This document shows, piece after piece, positions 9,759 to 16,702 of a stretch of 21,754 nt of DNA. The notes under the pieces are model-generated. The model did not search any database and was not told the origin of the DNA. It saw nothing but the letters and a program-made list of their open reading frames with translations. Within the stretch, counting starts at the first letter, position 1; each line of letters opens with the position of its first letter. Both the position numbers and the translations under genes were made by a program. Origin of the DNA: Treponema sp. (GTDB taxonomy: Bacteria > Spirochaetota > Spirochaetia > Treponematales > Treponemataceae); assembly GCA_016296205.1 (NCBI GenBank), contig JAEDJS010000035.1, positions 1-21,754 on the forward strand. The letters run 5' to 3'.

Positions 9759-10934
9759 TTATAAAATATGAACGCCGGCAACAGGTTTTACTTCATAACA
9801 TTCTGGCTTAAAACCGAATATTCTTTCGTATTCCACAAGTTTCTGCTTATATGATTCCACATCTTCTTTTCTGAGAACAGTAAAAATACATCGTCCGAAA
9901 CCTTTACCTGTAATACGCCCACAGTTAGATGGAGTTCGAATATCTTCTATGCTTGGATCAAGTTCTCCAACCCGTTTTAAAAGCCAGTCAATTTCAGGAC
10001 AGGAAATTTCGTAATTGTCCCTCATATTTTCGTGACTTTTATTTACAGCTCTGGCAAAACCGGAGAATTCTTTTTTAGAAAGGCTTGATTGAGCTTCCAG
10101 AACATATTTGTGTTCCTTCATTATGCAGATAAGCCTGCGCCTGAGTTCTTCACTTACAACGCTTAATGTTTCGTTAATTTCCGATCCATTGTCTTCGTAA
10201 ACCCACCCACCAAAAACATTGGACTTGCGAAGTTTTAAATCTCCAAGCAAAAGACCGTTTTCCGGCTGCTGGAGACATTCTTCATTCCATGTTACTATTC
10301 TTGGAACTCTGGCATCTGTAAGAAGTATTACTTTATCCTTGAAGTTGAATGGCAAAAGTTCATAAGTGCCATCATTGTGATCTGTAAGAACAATATTATT
10401 TTCCTTAGAGAAAACTGCTGTAAAAATATCTGCCTTATAATTTTCCTGACCAAGAAAGAATTTATTACCTTTTTCTATTACCTGAAGAAGCTGGGCCTTT
10501 GTGCATTTAAAACCCATCATATCCTTAATGGCCCAGGCAACGGCAACCTTAATTGCTGTTGTAATACCAAATCCGGCAGAAGGCAGAATTTCTGAATCAA
10601 CTGTAAAATTCATACCCTGGCAGGCAAACCCCGCACTATTAAAGCCATAAACAACACACTTAATGGCATTTGCCCAACGGTCTTCCTTGCGGTATTTCAT
10701 TGTAGATAAAGTTGATCTTTTCTTTTCTTTTAGTTGAGGATAATAAAACCTGAGATTTCCATCATCTCTTAAAGAAACTGCCACTCTAACTGGAAAATTT
10801 ACGGCCATTGACAGGGTTTTATCCTTAAAGAACCAGGAATGCTCCCCAATAAGATGGAATCTTCCCGGAGCTTCTGCAACTGATGCAGGATTTTCTCCAT
10901 ATTCCTCCTGATGAAATTCATAAACTTTTTCCAT
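9759..10934 (-). CDS. galK: Galactokinase-family (GHMP) sugar kinase, divergent
   Basis: GHMP-superfamily kinases phosphorylate small molecules with ATP; galactokinase makes galactose 1-phosphate. Visible motifs are APGRFHLIGEH (22-32), a glycine-rich ATP loop at 117-127 (PSAGFGITTA), a probable catalytic D169, the galactokinase-specific SHENMRDNYEISCPEID region (300-316), and GRITGKGFGR (339-348). The 391-residue length is typical. Oddities: the usual GEHTDY sugar-binding motif reads GEHSWF, so the Asp that contacts galactose is missing; the ATP loop has GITTA in place of GLSSSA; and the Asp-Gln of MDQ is D-I. The substrate may therefore not be galactose. I place the start at 10934, since GGGGTGGGGAA lies directly upstream. 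The upstream ATG at 10979 would add 15 residues without a ribosome site. It is divergent from lnt. Confidence 0.8.
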   Translation of the reverse strand: MEKVYEFHQEEYGENPASVAEAPGRFHLIGEHSWFFKDKTLSMAVNFPVRVAVSLRDDGNLRFYYPQLKEKKRSTLSTMKYRKEDRWANAIKCVVYGFNSAGFACQGMNFTVDSEILPSAGFGITTAIKVAVAWAIKDMMGFKCTKAQLLQVIEKGNKFFLGQENYKADIFTAVFSKENNIVLTDHNDGTYELLPFNFKDKVILLTDARVPRIVTWNEECLQQPENGLLLGDLKLRKSNVFGGWVYEDNGSEINETLSVVSEELRRRLICIMKEHKYVLEAQSSLSKKEFSGFARAVNKSHENMRDNYEISCPEIDWLLKRVGELDPSIEDIRTPSNCGRITGKGFGRCIFTVLRKEDVESYKQKLVEYERIFGFKPECYEVKPVAGVHIL

Positions 10935-11028
10935 TTCCCCACCCCGTCCAAAAATTATGCAGAACAATGCCGTTAACAAATTAATTAATATTGAACATTT
11001 TTAAAATATGTGTTTAGATAATTTTATA
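10935..11028. promoter_or_regulatory. Divergent intergenic region (galactokinase / lnt)
   Basis: This AT-rich gap must hold promoters for both directions. On the plus strand TTGAAC (10991-10996) and TTAGAT (11014-11019) are 17 bases apart, which could serve lnt if translation starts at the ATG at 11029. On the minus strand CATAAT-like sequence lies about 20-30 bases before the kinase start, with only weak -35 candidates. No clear operator is seen. Confidence 0.35.
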
Positions 11029-13119
11029 ATGATTTCTCTATTTTTGCAAATTTTTTATTCAATTTTTTCCGGTTTCATGGAAGCCCTTTCTATTGGAAAC
11101 GAAATTTTCCATTTTGGCTCGCCATTTCTTGCATTGTTCTGCCTTGTTCCTCTATATATTGCCATAAGGAAGTGCAAAAGTTACAGACAGGCTTTCTTTG
11201 TTTTCTTTCTTCAGGCAATTACAGTTCACATTATGTCCAGTTTCTGGCTTAAAAACTTCAGGGATTTTGCAATTTTTACTTTAGGTGCCAGTGCACTTGG
11301 TGAAGGTATTATTGCAGGACTGTGCGGTATATTCAGCTATTCATATTTTGCTAATGAAACTAAACAGGATAAATTCCAGCAGATAAGCGGTTCACTTTTT
11401 TATAAAAATTTCTTTAACATTTTCTGGTTTACAATTACATGGGTTTTCTGGGAATGGATGAAGTCAACTGGATTTCTTGCTTATCCATGGGGAACTCTAT
11501 TTTTGGCAGCATATAAATGGAAATTCATCACACAGATTGCAAGTGTAACAGGGGTATGGGGAATCACCTTCCTTTTTGCTTTTATAAACGGAATTCTTGG
11601 AGAAATAATACTGAATCTCCCCATTATTAAAATCAGCCCCACACCTTACCGGATTTACAGAAACCTTCTGCAGAATTCAATTCTTGCAGCAGTATTAACA
11701 GGAACCACACTTGTTTTTGGCATATTCCAGTATTTTTATCCACGAACTCCTTCAAAATATGTAAACACAGTTATTGTTCAGCAGAATTCAGATCCTTGGG
11801 AAAGTGACGAAATTGACGACATAAATAAATCAATAGCACTTACAAGAGACGCCGTAAAAGAAATGAAACGTGAAGGTATGAGACCAGATCTTGTTTTATG
11901 GAGCGAAGGAATACTTTCACATTCAATGCCACAAAGCAGAAGTTACTATAAAACATCTCCAAAAGAATTAAGCCTCTCGTCATTTATAGAAGAAATCGAT
12001 ACTCCGTTTATTATTGGCGGCCAGGGACTTTTAAACTCAGCAAAAAGACATTATGGTAATGCCGCAATTCTTTTTGACAGTCGTGGAAATTATTCAGGAT
12101 TTTACTGCAAGCAGCACCTTGTTCCATTTGCAGAAGAAATTCCATATCTGGATAATCCTATTGTTAAAACAATGCTCAAGAAACTTCTGGGATTTTCCAA
12201 CGGATGGACAAAAGGAAATCAGACTCTTATATTCCAGATTCCAATAAGAAGTGCACCAGGTTATCCGGCTCCCCTGGAATATTCACTTAAACCGGTAGAT
12301 ATAATTTCTCTTAACAAAGACGGCTCCAATGATTCAAAACAGACAGAAAAATGGATTACAAACAAGGGCTACAATCCTGATTCCAATGTAAGATTTTCTA
12401 CACCAATCTGTTTTGAAGATGCATTCCCGGATGTGTGTTCAAAATTATTTAAGGCCGGAAGTGAAGTTTTTATGAATATTACAAATGATTCCTGGAGTAA
12501 AACTGTTTCTGCTGAATACCAGCATTTTATTGCCGCCAGCTACAGAGCTATTGAATATAGAACAACTCTTGTGCGCTCAACAAATTCCGGATATTCTGCA
12601 ATAGTTGGTCCTAACGGGAAAATCCTTAAAGATCTGCCTCTTTTTGAAGCCTGTGCAACTGGTTTTGCAGTTCCTGTTTATCCAAGAAAATTCACTGTTT
12701 ATGCATATTGCGGTGACTGGTTTGCATACCTGTGTTTCTTATTCATCGCAATCCTTTATGCAAAATATCTGTGGGAAATTTACTTAAAAAATTCAAAATT
12801 ACTCAAAAAGTTTAAGCCTGTTACAATAATTATTGTAAAAAATCCAGACAACATTTATTACGAAAAGACTTATCCCAATATTACAGATATTTCTCCAGTA
12901 AAATACCCGGAAATTCCTGTAAAATCAAATAAAAAGTCTCCAAAACCAAAGTCTCAGACTAAAACCCGGAAAATTCAGGAAACTGATGAAAAACCAGCAA
13001 AAACTACTGCAAAAACCGTTAAAACTGCAGCCAAAACAGTAAAAACCACAGTAAAAACTGCAAAAGCTAAAGCTAAAATACCAGAAAAAACTAAAACTGT
13101 AAAAAAGACAAAAAAATGA
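11008..13119 (+). CDS. lnt: Apolipoprotein N-acyltransferase with C-terminal Lys-rich extension
   Basis: Lnt adds the third acyl chain to lipoproteins in the inner membrane. The N-terminal half has several membrane helices (from about residue 10 to 245). A nitrilase-like periplasmic domain follows with the catalytic triad E300 (WSEGIL), K368 (YCKQHLVPFAEEIPY) and C468 (PICFEDAFPD), then a last membrane helix near 575-595. The Glu-Lys distance (68) equals that of the E. coli enzyme, but Lys-Cys is 100 residues against about 52, so there is an insertion of about 48 (roughly 390-460). Residues 639-703 are an added Lys/Thr/Ala tail with 23 lysines in 65 residues. The protein is 703 residues against the usual 500-550. 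The start may be M1 or M8 (11029); neither has a convincing ribosome site. It overlaps bioY by four bases. Confidence 0.92.
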   Translation: MCLDNFIMISLFLQIFYSIFSGFMEALSIGNEIFHFGSPFLALFCLVPLYIAIRKCKSYRQAFFVFFLQAITVHIMSSFWLKNFRDFAIFTLGASALGEGIIAGLCGIFSYSYFANETKQDKFQQISGSLFYKNFFNIFWFTITWVFWEWMKSTGFLAYPWGTLFLAAYKWKFITQIASVTGVWGITFLFAFINGILGEIILNLPIIKISPTPYRIYRNLLQNSILAAVLTGTTLVFGIFQYFYPRTPSKYVNTVIVQQNSDPWESDEIDDINKSIALTRDAVKEMKREGMRPDLVLWSEGILSHSMPQSRSYYKTSPKELSLSSFIEEIDTPFIIGGQGLLNSAKRHYGNAAILFDSRGNYSGFYCKQHLVPFAEEIPYLDNPIVKTMLKKLLGFSNGWTKGNQTLIFQIPIRSAPGYPAPLEYSLKPVDIISLNKDGSNDSKQTEKWITNKGYNPDSNVRFSTPICFEDAFPDVCSKLFKAGSEVFMNITNDSWSKTVSAEYQHFIAASYRAIEYRTTLVRSTNSGYSAIVGPNGKILKDLPLFEACATGFAVPVYPRKFTVYAYCGDWFAYLCFLFIAILYAKYLWEIYLKNSKLLKKFKPVTIIIVKNPDNIYYEKTYPNITDISPVKYPEIPVKSNKKSPKPKSQTKTRKIQETDEKPAKTTAKTVKTAAKTVKTTVKTAKAKAKIPEKTKTVKKTKK

Positions 13120-13703
13120 AAAAGGTCACTGTAAGGTCAATTGCCACATTAATCGCCGCTGCCTCAATCTGCCTGGGGGTATTTACCAGTTTTCCTGCTG
13201 GAACAAGCCCCGTAATGTTTTCAATGCAGAATTTTCTAGTAATTACCTCATCTTGTCTGCTGGGCAGCATTAACGGAGCCGGAGCCACTGGAATATTCCT
13301 TATGCTGGGATTTCTTGGTATTCCGGTATTCTCCGGTTTTAGCAGCGGGATTCAATATATTCAGGGAATAAACGGCGGATTTCTCATAGGATATTTTATA
13401 GTTTCAATTGCTGCCGGCCTGATAATGGGAAGTCCTGTAAAAGCCGAAAGACACGTTAAAGGCAGACTCTACATAAAAACAGCACTAACTTCACTGTTCT
13501 CCTACTTAATAATCTACGTCCCAGCCATTCTATGGTTTATGAAGGTCCAAAGGGAATCAGGAACAAATTATTCATTTACCGAAAGCTTTAATCTTGTGTG
13601 TGCTCCATTTATTGCACTAGATATTGCCAAAGCAGCATTAACAGTCCTTATATGCGTTCCATTAAGACCGGTTTTAAGTGATATTCTTTACGATCCGGAA
13701 TGA
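13116..13703 (+). CDS. bioY: BioY biotin transporter substrate-binding (S) component
   Basis: BioY is the membrane S-component that captures biotin for an ECF-type transporter. This 195-residue protein has about six hydrophobic segments and the family pattern: an N-terminal helix, SPVMFSMQNFLVI (matching the usual P-T-LQ-L motif), LLGSINGAGATGIFLMLGFL, GIPVF, and then a G-I-NGGFLIGYF segment (in place of GPTGGYL). Length is typical. Its ATG overlaps the lnt stop (ATGA, 13116-13119), so translation is probably coupled. No ECF ATPase or T-component genes lie nearby, so it would use a shared energising module elsewhere or act alone. Biotin specificity is inferred from the family. Confidence 0.88.
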   Translation: MKKVTVRSIATLIAAASICLGVFTSFPAGTSPVMFSMQNFLVITSSCLLGSINGAGATGIFLMLGFLGIPVFSGFSSGIQYIQGINGGFLIGYFIVSIAAGLIMGSPVKAERHVKGRLYIKTALTSLFSYLIIYVPAILWFMKVQRESGTNYSFTESFNLVCAPFIALDIAKAALTVLICVPLRPVLSDILYDPE

Positions 13704-13715
13704 CAATCTGTTATT

Positions 13716-13732
13716 CTTTAATGCCATTAAAG
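13716..13732. repeat. Perfect 17-bp palindrome after bioY
   Basis: CTTTAATG (13716-13723) and CATTAAAG (13725-13732) are exact inverted copies around a single base. It lies 13 bases after the bioY stop, with no T-run, so it is a poor terminator and could be an operator. A second, imperfect 13-bp inverted repeat follows at 13753-13785. The rest of the 229-base spacer before nrdR holds the nrd promoter region. Confidence 0.35.
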
Positions 13733-13842
13733 TAACTTAAATTATATGAAAACTTGAAAAATTTTAAATTTCAAAATTCTCCAAGTCAAATTGAACTTCC
13801 GGAAAATTCTAAAAAAAATTCGTAAATTTAAATCAAAAAGAC

Positions 13843-13871
13843 TTGTTCAAACACATATAGTGTTATATTAT
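13843..13871 (+). promoter_or_regulatory. Candidate promoter of nrdR-nrdD
   Basis: TTGTTC (13843-13848) and TATTAT (13866-13871) are 17 bases apart. The spacer contains the upstream NrdR-type box (13848-13863), so NrdR binding would block RNA polymerase. A second possible promoter, TTCAAG (13873-13878) with TATATA (13895-13900), overlaps the second box; I cannot tell which is used. Confidence 0.45.
13848..13863. promoter_or_regulatory. NrdR box 1 (degenerate), nrdR promoter
   Basis: The right half, ATATAGTGT, matches the NrdR-box consensus (ACAC-8-GTGT type); the left half is poor. It starts exactly 43 bp before box 2, the same spacing as in the promoter at 16599-16657, which strengthens the call. 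NrdR represses nrd genes when its ATP cone senses dATP. Confidence 0.5.
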
Positions 13872-13890
13872 GTTCAAGGTGACTTGATTG

Positions 13891-13906
13891 TCACTATATA
13901 TGTAAA
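13891..13906. promoter_or_regulatory. NrdR box 2 (degenerate), nrdR promoter
   Basis: TCACTATATATGTAAA matches the left half and core of the NrdR box but not the right arm. It is adjacent to a GTGAC-N6-GTCAC inverted repeat (13879-13894). Its position 27 bases before the nrdR ATG fits an operator for autoregulation. Confidence 0.5.
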
Positions 13907-13932
13907 CTTCATAAATTGTGAGGAACAGGTAA

Positions 13933-14385
13933 ATGCGTTGTCCATACTGCGGAAGTCTTGATGACAAAGTAATCGAATCCCGAACAATCGCCTGCGGAGA
14001 CCAGATTAGACGCCGAAGAGAATGTATTTCCTGCGGCTCCCGTTTTACAAGTAAAGAAACAATCGAAGAAAAACCTTTGAATGTTGTAAAAAAAGATGGT
14101 ACCAGACAGCCTTTTGATATTGCAAAAGTAGAAAAAAGCATCCGTCGTGCAGTAGAAAAACGTTCAGTTACAAGTGAACAGCTGGATTCGATTCTTGAAG
14201 AAATTGAAAACGCTGCCACTATAAAAGGTAAATCAACAAACGAAATCACCACAAATGATCTTGGTGAACTTGTTATGGAACAACTGGCAAAAGTTGATAA
14301 AGTAGCATACATTCGTTTTGCCAGTGTATATAAGCACTTTGAAAACCTGGATGAATTTATCGAAGAAGTAAAAAACATTAAATAA
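13933..14385 (+). CDS. nrdR: Transcriptional repressor NrdR
   Basis: NrdR represses ribonucleotide reductase operons and senses the nucleotide pool. The 150-residue protein has the N-terminal zinc ribbon with C3, C6, C31 and C34 (MRCPYCGS and CISCGSRF), an Arg-rich DNA-contact stretch between them (IRRRRE), and an ATP cone from about 49 to 139 (VVKKDGTRQPFDIAKVEKSI). Length is the family norm. A GTGAGG sequence lies about nine bases before the ATG. It is upstream of nrdD in the same orientation, 59 bases apart, so it likely controls its own operon through the boxes at 13848-13906 and also the small radical-domain gene through the boxes at 16599-16657. Confidence 0.96.
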   Translation: MRCPYCGSLDDKVIESRTIACGDQIRRRRECISCGSRFTSKETIEEKPLNVVKKDGTRQPFDIAKVEKSIRRAVEKRSVTSEQLDSILEEIENAATIKGKSTNEITTNDLGELVMEQLAKVDKVAYIRFASVYKHFENLDEFIEEVKNIK

Positions 14386-14400
14386 GCTGGATATTCCAGC
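14386..14400 (+). other. Small hairpin between nrdR and nrdD
   Basis: GCTGG-ATATT-CCAGC forms a five-base-pair stem directly after the nrdR stop. There is no T-run, so it is not a full terminator. It may stabilise or partly separate the nrdR and nrdD messages. Confidence 0.4.
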
Positions 14401-14444
14401 ACAACTAATATCAATTAATAAAAAAGGATTATTGGGAGGATAAA

Positions 14445-16547
14445 ATGAGCAACCAGTCTGTATTTCCTGAATGGAAGAATTTCCTGGGAACAAGCAAAGA
14501 TGCAGAAACAGCACATTTTCTTACAAAAGTAGTAAAACGTTCAGGTGAAATTGCTGAATATAACCGCAAAAAAATCGAAGCTGCCATCGGAAAAGCAATT
14601 CAGGCAGTAGAAAAACACGAAAATCCAGAAAAAGCGGAAAAACTTACAGACCAGGTTGAAGAAAGACTCAGACTTCTTCTTACAGGACAGAGAACACATT
14701 CAATTCCTGCAATCGAAGAAATTCAGGATATTGTAGAAACTGTTCTCATAGAAAACAAAGAAGTAGAAGTTGCAAAAGCATATATTCTGTACCGTGCCCA
14801 GCATGATGCAATGCGTGATGCAAAAAGCCTCATGATTGACATCAACAAAACAATGGACGGATACCTTGGTCAGAGTGACTGGCGTGTTAATGAAAACGCA
14901 AACGTAAACTTTTCTCTTGGGGGACTTATTCTCCACAACTCAGGTACAATTACAGCAAACTACTGGCTTAATAATATCTACTCAAAAGAAGTTGCAGAAG
15001 CACACAAAACTGCCGCATTCCATATTCATGACCTTTCTATGTTCTCCGGATACTGTGCCGGATGGTCTTTAAGACAGCTTATTGCAGAAGGTCTTGGCGG
15101 AGTTCCAGACAAAATCACATCAACACCGGCTACTCATCTTTCTACACTGGTAAATCAGATGGTAAACTTCCTTGGCATCCTCCAGAACGAATGGGCTGGT
15201 GCTCAGGCGTTCTCTTCTTTTGACACATACCTTGCTCCTTTCGTAAAAAAAGACAATCTTACAGACAAAGAAGTGCGCCAGTGCATCCAGAGTTTTCTCT
15301 ATGGAGTTAATACTCCAAGCCGATGGGGTTCTCAGGCTCCATTTACAAACGTTACTCTTGATCTTAACTGTCCGGAAGACCTTAAAAACAAAAAGGCTGT
15401 TGTAGGCGGAAAAGAACAGGATTTTACATACGGTGACTGCCAGAAAGAAATGGATACAATCAACAAAACATTTATCCAGCTTCTTATTGAAGGTGATGCC
15501 AACGGCCGTGGATTTGCTTACCCTATTCCAACATACAACATTACCCGTGATTTTGACTGGGATTCAGACATTGCTCAGCTTCTGTTCCACATGACTTCAA
15601 TGTACGGTACACCAAACTTCCAGAACTTCGTTAATTCTGATCTTAATCCAAACGATGTTCGCTCTATGTGCTGCCGTCTTCAGCTGGACAAGCGTGAACT
15701 TCGCCGTCGTGGCGGAGGTTTGTTTGGTGCCGACGAATTTACAGGTTCCATTGGTGTTGTTACAATCAACCTTCCTCAAATCGGATACCTGGCAAAAAGT
15801 GAAGATGAATTCTTTGCCCGACTTACACGTCTTATGGATCTGGCAAAAGAAAGTCTTATTGCAAAGAGAAAAGTAATTCAAAAACTTTATGACAGTGGAC
15901 TTTTCCCTTATACAAGACGTTACCTTAAAACACTTGTTAACCACTTTTCAACCATCGGTCTTTGCGGTATGAACGAATGCTGTCTGAACTTCCTTGGAGT
16001 TGATATTACAGATCCAAAAGGAAAAGCATTTGCAGAAAAAGTTCTTTCATTTATGAGAGACAAACTTGCAGATTACCAGGAACAGACTGGTGACCTGTTT
16101 AACCTTGAAGCAACACCTGCAGAAAGCACATCTTACCGCCTTGCACGCCATGACAAGGAACAGTATCCGGACATTATTACAAGCGGTGCAAAAGAACCAT
16201 TCTATACAAACTCTTCACAGCTGCCAGTTGATTTTACTTCAGATATTTTTGAAGCCCTTGATCACCAGGAATCTTTGCAGACAAAGTATACAGGCGGAAC
16301 AATGTTCCACGTATTCATGGGAGAACATCTTAAAGACTGGAAAGCCTGCCGTGACCTTGTAAGAGCTATTTCTACAAAATACAGAATTCCGTTCTTTACA
16401 ATTTCTCCTACATACTCAATCTGCCATGTTCACGGATACCTTAACGGACAGCAGTTTGAATGCCCTAAATGCAAGGCAGAAAAAGAACAGGAACTTAAGA
16501 ATAAGCTGGCAAAACTTGAAGCAGAAAAGGCCCAGCTGCAGAAATAA
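14445..16547 (+). CDS. nrdD: Anaerobic ribonucleoside-triphosphate reductase catalytic subunit lacking the glycyl-radical segment
   Basis: Class III RNR makes deoxynucleotides without oxygen. Residues about 26-115 are an ATP cone (KVVKRSGEIAEYNRKKIEAA). The catalytic barrel follows, with C204 (FSGYCAGWSL), C409 and C410 (SMCCRLQLD), GSIGVVTINLP and STIGLCGMNE. The C-terminus has C660-x-x-H663 and C673-x-x-C676 (zinc site). It then ends at residue 700 in a charged helix (KNKLAKLEAEKAQLQK) where normal NrdD would go on to the EVYSR-V-GY glycyl-radical loop. No glycyl radical Gly is therefore encoded here; it is in the next gene. The stop is followed by an independent promoter, so this is not a simple frameshift. 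GGGAGG five bases before the ATG supports the start. Confidence 0.95.
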   Translation: MSNQSVFPEWKNFLGTSKDAETAHFLTKVVKRSGEIAEYNRKKIEAAIGKAIQAVEKHENPEKAEKLTDQVEERLRLLLTGQRTHSIPAIEEIQDIVETVLIENKEVEVAKAYILYRAQHDAMRDAKSLMIDINKTMDGYLGQSDWRVNENANVNFSLGGLILHNSGTITANYWLNNIYSKEVAEAHKTAAFHIHDLSMFSGYCAGWSLRQLIAEGLGGVPDKITSTPATHLSTLVNQMVNFLGILQNEWAGAQAFSSFDTYLAPFVKKDNLTDKEVRQCIQSFLYGVNTPSRWGSQAPFTNVTLDLNCPEDLKNKKAVVGGKEQDFTYGDCQKEMDTINKTFIQLLIEGDANGRGFAYPIPTYNITRDFDWDSDIAQLLFHMTSMYGTPNFQNFVNSDLNPNDVRSMCCRLQLDKRELRRRGGGLFGADEFTGSIGVVTINLPQIGYLAKSEDEFFARLTRLMDLAKESLIAKRKVIQKLYDSGLFPYTRRYLKTLVNHFSTIGLCGMNECCLNFLGVDITDPKGKAFAEKVLSFMRDKLADYQEQTGDLFNLEATPAESTSYRLARHDKEQYPDIITSGAKEPFYTNSSQLPVDFTSDIFEALDHQESLQTKYTGGTMFHVFMGEHLKDWKACRDLVRAISTKYRIPFFTISPTYSICHVHGYLNGQQFECPKCKAEKEQELKNKLAKLEAEKAQLQK

Positions 16548-16579
16548 AATTGCTGTAAAAAAAAAATAGTGTTTTCTAC

Positions 16580-16608
16580 TTGACAAAAACACTAAAGTAC
16601 ACTATATT
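16580..16608 (+). promoter_or_regulatory. Strong sigma-70-type promoter for the radical-domain/redoxin gene
   Basis: TTGACA (16580-16585) and TATATT (16603-16608) are separated by exactly 17 bases. The -10 lies within a perfect NrdR box. An inverted pair AGTGTTTT/AAAACACT (16568-16575 and 16586-16593) flanks the -35. The expected start near 16615 gives a leader of about 88 bases. Confidence 0.8.
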
Positions 16609-16614
16609 TAGTGT
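16599..16614. promoter_or_regulatory. NrdR box 1, radical-domain gene promoter
   Basis: ACACTATATTTAGTGT is a full match to the NrdR consensus with both arms intact. It covers the -10 hexamer, so bound NrdR should exclude RNA polymerase. Confidence 0.88.
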
Positions 16615-16620
16615 CGATAC

Positions 16621-16635
16621 TACTAACAGTTAGTA
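16621..16635. repeat. 15-bp perfect palindrome between the NrdR boxes
   Basis: TACTAAC-A-GTTAGTA is an exact inverted repeat. Its centre (16628) is exactly midway between the centres of the two NrdR boxes (16606.5 and 16649.5). It could be a third protein site or a leader hairpin (six-bp stem, CAG loop). A competing inverted repeat, GTAACTA/TAGTTAC (16633-16639 and 16652-16658), overlaps it. Confidence 0.5.
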
Positions 16636-16641
16636 ACTAAA

Positions 16642-16657
16642 ACACTATATATAGTTA
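16642..16657. promoter_or_regulatory. NrdR box 2, radical-domain gene promoter
   Basis: ACACTATATATAGTTA matches the NrdR consensus except for the last arm. It begins 43 bp after box 1, about four helical turns, in the transcribed leader. Confidence 0.8.
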
Positions 16658-16702
16658 CAAACAGAAAATTAAACAAAAAGTATTATTTTGGGAGGAATTA
16701 TT

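Noticed and set aside
10935..10979. ATG at 10979 as start of the galactokinase-family gene
   Set aside because: It adds 15 non-homologous residues and would place the strong GGGGTGGGGAA site inside the gene.
13863..14414. A 183-codon open frame on the minus strand opposite nrdR
   Set aside because: It is the shadow of nrdR: the plus-strand frame has complete family motifs, ribosome site and operators, and the antisense product shows no recognisable pattern.
16548..16702. The NrdD split explained as a sequencing frameshift or nonsense mutation
   Set aside because: The two parts are 155 bases apart with an NrdR-controlled promoter, GGAGG site and new helices at both ends, so it is an evolved arrangement.
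16688..16702. TTG at 16688 as start of the radical-domain gene
   Set aside because: The GGAGG that must serve as ribosome site lies inside that extension and is well placed for ATG 16703.
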